Shown in pieces: positions 44,952 to 55,571 of a stretch of DNA of 64,000 nucleotides. A program made the position numbers and the translations under genes. The stretch is from Colocasia esculenta (Eukaryota; Streptophyta; Magnoliopsida; Alismatales; Araceae), in contig CM024766.1 of assembly GCA_014218235.1 (NCBI GenBank), forward strand, positions 19,875,346 through 19,939,345, given 5' to 3'. Numbering within the stretch: the stretch's first letter is position 1; the number at the start of each line of letters is the position of its first letter. The notes beneath the pieces are model-generated. The model had not been told where the DNA came from. It worked only from the letters and a program-made list of their open reading frames with translations, and ran no database searches.

Positions 44952-46939
44952 TGTTGAGCAACTACCCCTAAGAAAATCTATGATTTTGAAAATATAGTAT
45001 ATATCATGTTTTTGCTATGACAAAATTTTTAAATAGACTATCTACAAAGAAAATGTATCACAAAATATATATGCATACAACTGTGTGATAAACTTCATCG
45101 CCAAAATTTTCTAAGTTCACAGACTCTCCTATAGCATACTAAATCCGACTTTAGACTTCGACTGTTGACTCCGACTCCTTCAGAATCGAAGTCAAATCCA
45201 TCATAAATTTTTTCTAAGTCCACTCAATTATACATGATTCGATTGTCTACTACGACTCTTACAATCGAATGCTTCATAAATCTAACTTCATGATTCGACT
45301 GTCGGCTTCGACTCTTACAGTCGAATGCTTCATAAATATATCTTCATTATCCGACTGTCAGAACTCCAAATTTTGATCGCTTAAGTCGAATTGCATTGTT
45401 TTTATTGTCAAAGTCGAATCACTCCTATTGTATGATCTTATGAATTCGACTTCACTGTCAGTTCTATACTTGATACTTTTCTGTCACTAAGGTTAAACAA
45501 TTAATCTAATCTTATTTCCTAATCATAATGGACATATTTTTGAATGAGATCTTCATTGATTAAACATTTTATTGATCCATCAGATTATTATTATTTTATT
45601 ATCATTTCTCTGACAGGACAAGTCATATTATACTTAAAATATTCATCTAAATCCTGCACAGATTATTTCTAAAATATCTTTTAACTGAGCTGTGTGTTCT
45701 TCATGTCTTTTTTCGGGATTTTCTTGGATACAAAAAGATACGATGCATTTATGAAATTACAGTCGCATGGCATCTGACATGACTTACCTACCACTGGCAA
45801 ACCCATGCCCTATCTTTTTAGCATATCTGTCTGTCTACTCTTTCTATCTGAAAGCAAACCTATACGAGGTTTCCATGCCTTCTTTTGTACTCCTCTGACT
45901 TACCTACCTCAAAGGTATGGAGATGTTCTTCCTTTCTGTCTTGTCTTTGTTGCAGACATTTATTGGACCACGTTTATAACATGCTACCATCACAGTCCAC
46001 ATGTTGAGAAGATATCTGTCTAGCTGTGAAGATGCAACCCACATCTGAAGACATTGCAAAGAAGCAAGACAAAAGAACCAATGGATAACAAGCCTTGCAA
46101 AAATCAAAATGATTTTAGAGCTCTCTTCAAACGGGAAAATTCCAACAACCATTTTCAAATGGCTATGTTCTGAAGCTATTTAAGAGAAGCTGAAGTTTGA
46201 AAGAAAGAACATATAGTGAAAACACAAGCCTTTGCAACTTATATGAGCTTCACACTTCGAATTCCCTCAAGCCAGAAAATACACAAGCCTTCTTGCAAGC
46301 CAAGTTTGAGAGCTCCCCTCTTCAACAGAAAGTCTCTGAAGCTCTCTAATCTCTTCTGAGAAGTCTTGTGTTTCGGTGGCAATTGTAATTGCTCATTATC
46401 TGAAGTCCACCCTGCTCTTTCAGATAGGATTTGAGTCTAATTTCTGATATGTTGAAATCCTTCGGAAGTTATTGTTTGTTTGTGCTCAACTCTGAGGCAA
46501 ACACACAAGTGTCCTCTTATTATTTTCTTTTGTAAATTCTGCAGAAGGTTGTTCTGCATTTCCCCTCCTGTGTAGGGAAGGCCTTTATGTAAGGCAGTTG
46601 TTGTTCCCCTATTTAGGGAAGACTTGGTAAGGGATCAAGTGGGATTGTAATTCCTCTGAAGGGTGAGAGAAGGTCAATTTACTAGTAGATTAGTGGAAAT
46701 CTCAAGTGGTTGGCTTGAGGACTGGATGTAGGACTTCCATGTAGGAAGGGCCGAACCAGGATAAATCATTGTGCATACTTGTGTGATTGTTTCCGCCTAG
46801 TTCACACTTCAATCACACACACCACACTAAGTAGTAACGAATTTATTTAGTGTTGTGCAATTTCAGAAGAAAATTTTAAAAGCAAGAAGTCCTATTCACC
46901 CTCCCTCTAGGACATGTATTGTGTCATTTCGATCCAACA
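44952..46939 (+). repeat. 3' LTR of element C
   Basis: 1988 bp, TGTTGAGCAAC to GATCCAACA. It carries the same TTCGACT array as the 5' copy, including TTCGACT-N5-AGTCGAA at 45307-45325. In one array unit it keeps about 19 bp that the 5' LTR has lost (near 45238-45270) but it is shorter near 45360. Confidence 0.94.
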
Positions 46940-46944
46940 CATTC

Positions 46945-49186
46945 TATTCAACATGGTTCAAAGATTCAAATCTTATTCAAAGCATTTTGCAACTATACAC
47001 AATTAAAGTATGGAACTATGTACAAAGTAAATAGCATACCTAGCATGAAATCTAACCATTTTCTCATGCATTTATCACATTTATATACACATTTAGCTTG
47101 CTGTTTTGGCATGAATTAAACATAATCACAATGGTCTACACTTATTGACATACTAACTTATTCACTTAACAATTTCACATGCTCATTTTACACATTGCAC
47201 AGTTCACATATTCACATCCACATATTTACACTTAGTTGCCGTAACACATAGTCCAAACCACCACTAGAAGGACACACATACCCATCACCTAGGCAACATA
47301 GTGATGGATCTTGGTTAACTACACAGAACCGGGAGAAGCACTCTCCACCCTAACCCGTGGTACTTGTCCAACTCTAGGATATCATCCTAATGCCCATAGG
47401 ATATCACACACATTTAACCTTCCCATAGGGACTTTAGTACGGTACAGTTCCACAGCCCTCTATGGTAGCAGTGTCACTAACGACACATTTTTACACAATT
47501 CATATTAATCACATTATTTACATATTTCTCATGCACCATTTAACACAATTGCATGCACTTTTACACAATTATAGATGCTTCAGTTTACCAGACATGATGC
47601 TACTGTTCACAGTGTTAATCAGATCATAATACCATCCTAATCATGTTGTTAATCACTGAATCATACATAATTAGATTTAACATGCTTAAAACAATCATTA
47701 TTCCTTAAAAAATCAGTCACAGTACATACTGTTATCAAAATAATGCAAAAATTTTATCACAGGCCCCAAACCGTTAACATGTCACATGCTCAATTTTTCA
47801 TATTTTTCAGATCTATAACATATTTATAGCAATTAAAATAGAATTCAATCATTTTTATCACTAAATTCACTTAAGTGGGTTTCACAGTAATACAATTATA
47901 CCCAACAGTGCCAACATCTAAATATAGTTATCATATAATCGTAGAAAATTCATGAAACCCCAATTTATCATGGATCTAATTAATCAGGAATTATCAAGGT
48001 CAAATCATACTTAATATCCCATTACAGAAATTCTAATAATTAAGATTATGCAAAGATATTCGACGCCTCTGTATGACATGATCTAATGACTATACCTGAC
48101 CACACATAATTTTTATAACCTAAACATATAGCCATGAGTCTGGAAATAACAGGGTATAAATCAAAACCATATTTCTGAAAACTTGAAGAACTTGGCGGCA
48201 CAGATGCTGCCGCCAACATGGGTTAACTGCACAAGATGTTGCCGCCAACTAGGGATCTTAATGGCAGCAAACTAGCTGTTAAGTTCCTGTCTTCAGAAAT
48301 GCAGACAGAACGCACAAAACATGGTGAATGGAGGTTCCAGGACATGAGGAAAAATCTCATAAATTCCTAGGACTTAACTAACATGAATAGGGTTGATATC
48401 TATAGCTTACTTGCCTCAGGAAAATTGTTTAACAGATTTGATTCGTCGAAGATGCCCTCCTCGGCCAAGACAAGAAGGCGCTCAAAACCTCCCAGATCTA
48501 GTCTTTTAGGTCGATGTAGTTTGCACACCGGAGTCGGAGAAGCTTCACAAACGTCCAAAGTATCTTCCAGTCGTTGTAGATCTCCAGAAGATGCGCACAA
48601 ATGCCAGATCAAAGCCTTCAAAGTTCAGCTTTCCCACAGAGTTCTAGGGTTTTCTCCAAGAGCCAAAATACTTAATTCGACCGAAAAGGGTGTTTTATAA
48701 GCTAAGGAAGGCTGGGCTGCGCTTAAGGGTTGGAATCCCACCGTTGGGAGTCAGTTTCCAAAACAAGAACCGAAGGAAACACGACCGTTTCCAGATCTAA
48801 AACCGCACAAATTCTGGGGAATTAGACGGCCACATTGTTGCCGTTTACTGGGAATTGGCGTCCATCGATCTGGACATCGACTCCCTTATAAACGTCCACT
48901 CATGTTGACGTTAACATGCCTCTCATCCAGAACATAGAAATGCCTAAACATACATATACTATATACATATATACATGCAATGTAATGTATAATTTAAACA
49001 CCATATGTACAATTAATAAAACAGCATGTACATAAATAAACACAAGTATACATATGTACAACATTATTCATATACAATATGTACAGAAATAAATACATGT
49101 ATATATATATACATAGCTATGTGCACCAAGCATCTAACCACCATATGACAAAGTCTAAATAAGGAACAAAGTTCGAGGGCCTTACA
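46945..49186 (-). repeat. 5' LTR of element B, part 2
   Basis: Resumes after the second CATTC (46940-46944) and matches 11095-13361. The TATA box is at 48693-48699 (minus) and the TTGGCGGCA hairpin at 48192-48216. It ends GGCCTTACA next to the second CCAAG. Confidence 0.93.
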
Positions 49187-50235
49187 CCAAGGGTCTTTTA
49201 TGCAATTGTTGAGGGGGAGTTTTATTTACTTTCCTCCTTGTTTCAAAAAGTCAATTCTTGAGGGGGAGTAATTTCATTGTAAAAACTGATTTTTAGGCAA
49301 ATTCTTAGGGGGGGTTAATCTCATTTATAATTTTTTAAACTCCTCCATGTCTGAAAGTAAAAGGTTATGGTTTGTGAATTATCAATTTCTAGTTTAACCT
49401 TTAAAAGTTTCTGAAAAAGTTCAAAAGGTTAAATAACAATACATAAATTAATTTATCAAGTGAGAATTGCATTTTATCAAATTCTGAAAATTTTCATGTA
49501 ATTTGGTTTCTATGGTCAGATTTTAAAACATCTGGGATACTTTGTCTTGAAAAATCTTATTGATTCAGAAAATTTTTCAAAAACTCTCAAAAGTTAAAAT
49601 CTTCTAAAATGACAGAACAATGACTATGCTCTGAGAAACTGTAACTTCTGATAAAATCAGTAGTTTTATTGCATGTCATGATGAGCTAGTTAATTCTGCT
49701 CAGGGTCGTTAAATTTCTGCTTGTGTATTATGAGTAACTAGGTATTCTTGTGTCTAACCAACATGTTTCCTTACATGAAAAGATGTACACATTCCCTGAA
49801 ACAAGATGATTACCCTACTTAAGTAATCAGGAGCTCTGATGTGTAAGAAGCATGGGTTCTTGCATGAAAAAGAAAGGAAAATCAGACTGTTCATTTGTTT
49901 TAATTAAAAAAAATATACTGATGATGATATTCAAAAGTTCTGAAAAGTTCAAGCTAGATGTTTTCTTAACTCATTGTATCTTGGCTTGTCTTTTCATCTT
50001 TCCAAGATTACCTTTTTACATGACTTGAGTAAGTGGTTACATAAAATTGCAAATTTCCCACCTGAAGGATTATTTTTTCTTCAGTTATTGCTTCTCATAA
50101 ATATTTCAATGTTTTTAATGGTTAAACTAAAGTTTATAATTTTCAAACCATTAATTTCACTAATAATGAGAAGAGGTGAGAAAATAGTATAAATGTTGTT
50201 AACACTCTCAAGATTTCCTAAAAGTCTAGTGTATC
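49187..50235 (+). other. Post-pol spacer of element A, right part, with three purine tracts
   Basis: Continues A after the B insertion. GAGGGGGAG at 49211-49219 and 49260-49268 and AGGGGGGG at 49307-49314 are spaced about 48 bp apart, each after a 'caattgtt/caattctt/aaattctt' lead, so they look like a diverged tandem triplication. The rest is AT-rich with no credible ORF. Confidence 0.65.
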
Positions 50236-51291
50236 ATGGTTATTTGCTCCCATTTAAAATTTTCCAAGCTCTGTCTTGATCTCAGTTTCTTAGAGTCGAC
50301 ACTCTTCAGGATAGAGTCGACTCTACTTTGTCACTTATTGCTGGTACACGATATCCCTCATTGCTCCGCATGTCTCTTATATGGTCTAGGGCAGGTCAAC
50401 GCTTCAAGCGTCGCGTCTCTTCATAAAGCTCAGCTCTTAAAGCCATTTGAACTCAACTGCTATCACCTTTCTTGCGTGCTCTCCAAAAAACCCCTTTCTG
50501 CGTCTGCACCTTCTCCTTCTACAATTCCTTGTTCTTCTGCAATAGCTCCAAAACTGCAAGCACGTCATGGAGGAAAGCGAAAGGACGTTGAATCATCGAT
50601 GCCAGAATGACGCAGAAAGGAGCACAATGATCTTGTAAAAGGTATAGAAATTTGATAGAGGAAGCCCGCAGTCCCATTCTTCTCAAGCCGAAGGTTCTCT
50701 CACCCCCGCTCAGTAAAATAAAAGAACTTTTCAAAGGGTAAAAAGAAGCAGGCGCTCATAGATTTGAACAGTTCAGATGAGGTTGAGGCCAATCAATAGA
50801 TTTCATAGGATGTGAATCCTCAAATGTCTCCTGACGGAAGCCCTAATCCCCAGGGTTCCAATGATGGCTAGAGTGGACAGAAGATTCAAGAGCAAAAATC
50901 TTCTCAGTCACAAAACCCTAGTGCCAGTGAAGCAGAGAAGTCTGAAGAAGACAACTATGAAAAGTTATTGGTTGAGGCTGATGATGTGAATGTTGAGAAT
51001 GATGAAGAGGAAGAGAACGATGATGAGAATGAGGGCAATGTTGATGATAATGACGTTGATGATGTTGATAATGATGAAGAGTCTGATGATGAAGAATCAC
51101 AGTTTGAAGCTTCTCAAGTGAAGAGTCTGTCAATTGGGAACAAGCCTATCTTGCATCCCATGATTATCAAAGTTCATGATGAAGGTATGATAAACACACT
51201 TCCAGAACTCCTAAGTATGTTAGAATTCCATGGATGGACAAGTTTTGTCAGTGAGCATAGGATTTATTATCCTATTTTAGTTCAATAATTT
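50236..51291 (+). pseudogene. Envelope-like ORF of element A, N-terminal part
   Basis: Broken frames read a Ser/Pro/Lys-rich start (KPLSASAPSPSTIPCSSAIA, GGKRKDVESSMPE), a strongly acidic stretch (NDEEEENDDENEGNVDDNDV, 50990-51090) and the beginning of the globular block (HPMIIKVHDEGM, then LLSMLEFHGWTSFVSEHRIY), comparable to the LEDTLNAMGWTKL block of C. It is cut at 51291 by the LTR of E. Internal stops occur near 50608, 50656, 50800 and 50868. Start uncertain. Confidence 0.65.
50293..50319 (+). promoter_or_regulatory. GTCGAC dyad before the envelope-like ORF of A
   Basis: GTCGAC at 50293 and 50314, 21 bp apart, in the contexts GAGTCGACACT and GAGTCGACTCT, which match the A LTR array. A TATA-like CTTATATGG lies about 60 bp downstream near 50373. 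Confidence 0.65.
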
Positions 51292-51410
51292 TGTAAGGCA
51301 CCCGAATTTTTGTTCATTTTATATTATGCGTATGGTATTTACTTGTTATGTATATAGTGTATGTATTAGATTGTGTATATTATAAATATTTAATTACTCA
51401 TGTGTATATG

Positions 51411-51475
<65 letters not shown>

Positions 51476-54400
51476 GAAAATAAGTGCTTAGCTAATTTTA
51501 TACATATAGTACTTATTTAAATCCTATGTATGATGAATTTAAGAAATGTTGTGCATAAAATATATAGTTATTGCTATACATCTTATAGACATATGTAAGT
51601 TTAATTCTGTGTATGTAATATATTTAAATATACATGTAGTGTCTAATTAAGGATGTGCATATTGTATTTATCTGTTTCATGCATATTGTATGTAATTACG
51701 TTGTGTACATATATATATGTATGTTATTTTGTGCATATTATCCTTAATTAAGATTAGCACAAATTATATTTAAATAAATAGTGTGTAATGCATGTAGTTT
51801 ATATGGTGAATGCATGTTTAATAATTTTTGTACACATTAAATTGTTTGTGATGTAATTGTACATTTATTTTGATGTATATTTGCGTTCATGCCGAAATGC
51901 CAGTTGGCGACTACATGCATGCCATTGACTACATGGCGATGGGAAGTTGGCGTCCAGATCGATGGATGCCAACCCGCTGTTGGCCGCACCAGATGTGGAC
52001 GCCTAGTTCCCATTGTTCTGGCGATTTCAGATTTAGTAACACCCGCGTTTCTCTCGGTTCCAATTTAGGAAACCTAGCTCTAATGGAAGGAGACTTACCC
52101 TAATGCGTACCCAACCTAGCCAGCGCTATAAAAATCACCCAATTTCGGCCGAGTCAAGTCTTTTTGGTATTTGGAGGAGCTAGGGTTTTTCTGTGGGAAA
52201 ACCAGACATTTGGAGAGCTGGATCCGGTGACTGGAGGAGTTTTCTGACAACCTACACCGACTAGAAGATACTCCATACGTTGAGGAAGCATCCCCAACTC
52301 CGAGGAGCAATCTACATCAACAGAAGGACCAGATTTGAAGCGTTTTGGAGCACCTTCTTGGCTGGGCTGAGGAGAGCTTCTTCGGCAAGATTTGATCTCT
52401 GTGGATTTATTTTGAGGTAAGTAACCTATGAATGTCAACCCTACACATGTCCCCTTAGGTCCCAGTATTTTTACGGAATTTTTCTCGTGTCTTGGAACCT
52501 CCAAATTCCCTTTGCATTGTGTTTTGTCTGTGTTGTCTGCAGACATGAAGTTGGCGGCCACATGTGTGCCGCCAAGTTCCTGTGTTGGCGGAATCAGACT
52601 GTGCTGTTAACATTGTTGGCGAGACACACTGTGCCGCCAAGTTCTTCAAGGTTTTAAAGAAGTATTGCTTGATCTCTATAATGTGCTTATTGGACTTCTG
52701 GATATGTGTGTATGCTGTAAAAATTGTATGTGGTCAGGAGCAGTCATTAGGTCATATCATGAGGACAAGTTGAATTTCTGTACTTAGTTCTATTTATTAA
52801 AATTTTTGTAACTAGACAATAAGCATGAATTGACCATGATATTTCCTGAAGAATTAGATCTAGTGTATATTAGGATTTTACAAATTTTCCATGTTCGTAT
52901 GAGGACTTTTTCCATGTTTTGAAACTGGTAGATACTACTGTTTACTATGAAATCTGATTAAGTAAAATTCTTGAGATATATGCCTGAATTCTGTCTTAAT
53001 TATTAAAATTAGATTTACTGTTCAGAAAAAATATGGGAAATTTTGATATGTGATATACTAACCGTATGCAACATGTGATAAACATTTGGTACTGATGTGG
53101 CAACAGTAGGTACTGTTTGTGTTATAACAAGTGAAGTTAATTATAATGAGCATGTTTAGTTTAATCATGTAAATTTCATTGTTAACAACATGATAATATT
53201 ATGTTTTGAGTTGTTTATCATTATTGAATAATAAGAGTGAATTCTGTAAACTGAAATGTAAATATTATGCAAAGTGCATGTGAAAAGGTATTAAAGTGTG
53301 TATATAAGTGTGAGTAAAATGTGATGAAATGTGATAATGTGCTTAATGAAAAATTGGGCCATTATTGACACTGCTACCATAGAGGTCTGAGAGCTATACC
53401 ATAGAAAAATCCCTATTGAAGGATCAACGTTGTGTGATATCCTAAGGGCATTAGGATGAAACCCTAGAGGTGGACAAGTACCACTGGATACGGTTGAGAG
53501 GGCTTCTCCCGGTCTGTGCAATTACCAAGATTTGCCACTAGTTTGCCCAGGTAGCGGGTGTGTATCAAGTGAAGTGCTATGTGATATGTGCTATGTGATA
53601 TGGGTGTATGCGTCCTCTAGATGGTAGTTAGGACTATGTGTCACGACAACTTAAGTATAAAAATGTGAATAAAGTGTAAAGTGACATGTGAATGTGGCAC
53701 GTGGTAAGTACAAATGATATGACATGTGTTAAGTGAATGTGCAAGAGAAAACTATGTGGAAAATGTGTGAATTGTTGTGCAAGGAAGAGTAAATGTTAGT
53801 GAGAGTATAAAGTGCAATTGAAAACCCAAGTAAAAAGAAAAATTCATATATTCATGTGTTAATATGATAAATGTAATATCATGTCTAATATCATGCTATG
53901 TAGTTTAGTAACATCCTTGTACTAGTATTATGTGAATATGAGCAAATATGAAAAGTGGCTATTTACTTTATGCTTAGTTCCACGTTTTAAGTTGATAGAC
54001 TTGTACCATAATATGGACAAGGTTTGAATTTTAAATCATGATTACATGTTATATGTAGAAAGCATGTGTAGGATTATTACTTTATCTTGTTTAATGAGAT
54101 AAACATAAATCATGTGATATGTTATGTGTAGAGAATTGTGTAGGTGTATATTTATTATCCATGATTTAATACGAGCATGTGTTAGTTAAAAATGTGTTTA
54201 GGTGGTTATGTATGTAGTTAATTACATAAAGTATGTGCCATGTAATTTGTTATGGATTAAATGATAGCATGTGTTTCATTATTGTTTAGTAGTTTAGCAT
54301 GTGTGTGATATGTGTAAGGTTGTGTCCTTAGATTGCTTGCTGGGTCTTTTAGACTCATACTTGCTTCGGCGTACAGGTGTGACAGGTGTTCTCGTGCCTG

Positions 54401-54763
54401 AGGAGGGTGTAGTGAAGATCGACGCCGAAAAAGTGGAGTAGTTGCTTGTGGAGACCTTTTAGTAGTTGCTATATTTCATAGTATGAATAATGTCATTCGT
54501 ATGGACAATGTAATAGACAACATAGTTCTTTTGAAATTGTAATAATGCGAACATTGTCATTTCCTTCGTTGCTATATAGACTGTGGAATGTGTGATAATG
54601 ATGGAATGAGAATGAGTTATTTCTTTTATTCCCACTGTACTTAATTGCTATTCATGTACATATCAGCCTATCGTTTAGTGTTGGGTTATTATCCCACTAT
54701 AATGACGCCCTTTGTACCGATGGGGATTGGTATAATCATGCCGGTATAAAGAGGGTCATTACA
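51292..54763 (+). repeat. 5' LTR of element E
   Basis: TGTAAGGCACCCG to GGTCATTACA. It has a TA microsatellite at 51411-51472, a TATA box (TATAAAAA) at 52127-52134, and about 425 nt later TTGGCGGC / GCCGCCAA inverted repeats at 52551-52575 with a weaker one at 52615-52640. It shares with B and F the leader block around 'gtgtcttggaacctcc' near 52488. Confidence 0.85.
51411..51472. repeat. TA dinucleotide microsatellite in E LTR
   Basis: Mostly uninterrupted TA repeats with two TG interruptions near the start. A shorter relic is at 55543-55571 in the second LTR fragment, so the tract length differs between the two copies. Confidence 0.95.
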
Positions 54764-54767
54764 GAGA

Positions 54768-54779
54768 TGGTATCAGAGT
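54768..54779 (+). other. Primer-binding site of element E
   Basis: TGGTATCAGAGT, four bases after the LTR end; one change from the plant initiator-Met site. Confidence 0.85.
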
Positions 54780-54951
54780 GCCCAAGGTTGAGATGGTACA
54801 TTGATAAACCATCATCTTCATAATATTGCAAAGTCTTTATAGAAATTTATCCATATATGTAGAAAATATTTAATAATGAAAGGAAAATTGTTAAGAAAAT
54901 GGTTAGGATTTAGTAACATAAATTCTAACTAGATTAATTGTTTTGCAGGCT

Positions 54952-55363
54952 ATGGCTGGTCGTGGTAGACGTGGTGTTTATGTTAGGAGGTATGAGCAGA
55001 GTCGCAAAGTAAAGAAGTTCGTGAAGGGGCTCAAACCATCATTGAGAGCTAGACTTTTAGAGTTTGATCCCCACACTCTGGATGAGGCTCTCAACGCAGC
55101 GAACATGCAGGATAGGGAGATGGAGTCGTACTAGGAAAAGAAGAAGGATCAGTTGAAGAGGGTACCAAAACCATTCTAGCAGCAAAATAGGAAGATGATG
55201 AAACTCATAGAAGGTCAGCAATCAACTATGGTACCAGGTAGTGAGAATCCCGAGTGTGTACACTGCGGTAAGTGTCATGGCGGAATTGTGTGTTGGTTAA
55301 AGGAAGGAAGATGTCTCAAGTGTGGTAGCAAGGACCATGGATCAGAGAGTGTCGAAGACTAAA
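54952..55363 (+). pseudogene. Deleted gag of element E
   Basis: ATG at 54952 gives MAGRGRRGVYVRRYEQ, matching the first exon of B gag (MASRGRRGAHARE). It then jumps to the end of the capsid (KKFVKGLKPSLRARLLEFDP, DEALNAANMQDREMESY), so about 150-200 codons and both intron positions are missing. After a TAG near 55132 the frame continues to a double zinc knuckle (CVHCGKCHGGIVCW, CLKCGSKDHGSE), the second lacking its last Cys. A stop follows near 55361. It cannot form a capsid. Confidence 0.8.
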
Positions 55364-55465
55364 AATGTTTGTTCTGCGAGGTGCTCCAGTAACTACAACA
55401 ATGAAGCTAGCAACACCAGCCAAGGAGAATGTGTTAGCCGGAGATGGCATCGACGACGTCACCAG
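55364..55465 (+). other. End of E interior, broken
   Basis: Short remnant of the gag-protease linker, without a protease motif, that joins LTR sequence abruptly at 55466 ('gtcacc' then 'agtatttacttg'). Confidence 0.6.
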
Positions 55466-55534
55466 TATTTACTTGTTATTTATATAGTGTATGAATTAGA
55501 TTGTTCATATTATAAATATTTAATTACTCATGTG

Positions 55535-55571
<37 letters not shown>

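Larger units (their letters stand above)
21813..46939 (+). mobile_element. Copia/Sirevirus element C with envelope-like ORF (hosts D)
   Basis: Both ends are intact. LTRs at 21813-23802 and 44952-46939 are flanked by the duplication CATTC (21808-21812 and 46940-46944). The order is gag, coiled coil, protease, integrase, RT, RNase H (to 28720), a promoter-like spacer, an envelope-like ORF (29285-44740, split by D), polypurine tracts and 3' LTR. About 19 differences in the first 265 bp of the LTR pair place it between B and D in age. All frames are broken. Confidence 0.95.
10527..49186 (-). mobile_element. Gypsy/Tekay-type element B (hosts F, C and D)
   Basis: B is flanked by the 5-bp duplication CCAAG (10522-10526 and 49187-49191). 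On the minus strand the order is 5' LTR (49186-46945 joined to 21812-21245), primer site, gag, protease, RT, RNase H, integrase with chromodomain-like end, polypurine tract and 3' LTR (13361-10527). With insertions C (with D inside) and F removed, the element is about 10.5 kb, a normal size for the lineage. About 20 differences in the first 225 bp of the two LTRs make it the oldest of B, C and D. Its genes are inactivated by stops, frameshifts and the inserted solo LTR. Confidence 0.93.
3061..51291 (+). mobile_element. Copia/Sirevirus element A (3' truncated, interrupted by B)
   Basis: A runs LTR (3061-4624), primer site, gag, protease, integrase, RT and RNase H (to 10036), then a long spacer and the start of an envelope-like ORF. 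The 38.7-kb element B splits the spacer at 10527-49186 and left a CCAAG duplication (10522-10526 and 49187-49191). A ends at 51291, where the LTR of E begins, so the rest of the envelope-like region and the 3' LTR are missing or outside the window. The extra ORF after pol, the coiled-coil gag tail and the LTR end shared with C and G place it in the Sirevirus (SIRE/Maximus) lineage. The predicted left duplication is GGAAC (3056-3060); its partner was not found. Confidence 0.85.
51292..55465 (+). mobile_element. Gypsy element E (internally deleted)
   Basis: A 3472-bp 5' LTR is followed by a primer site and only about 700 bp of interior, which then joins an incomplete LTR at 55466. All of RT, RNase H and integrase is missing. 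Long LTRs with a short interior resemble non-autonomous large retrotransposon derivatives. The predicted left duplication is AATTT (51287-51291); no right partner was found. Confidence 0.75.

Noticed and set aside
50968..51133. Strongly acidic Asp/Glu stretch and its His/Gln-rich antisense frame as separate genes
   Set aside because: The sense frame is the acidic part of the envelope-like ORF of A. The antisense frame is its mirror with no independent support.
51411..51472. TA tract as a replication origin or matrix attachment site
   Set aside because: A simple dinucleotide expansion in an LTR; the second copy is much shorter, as expected for a microsatellite.
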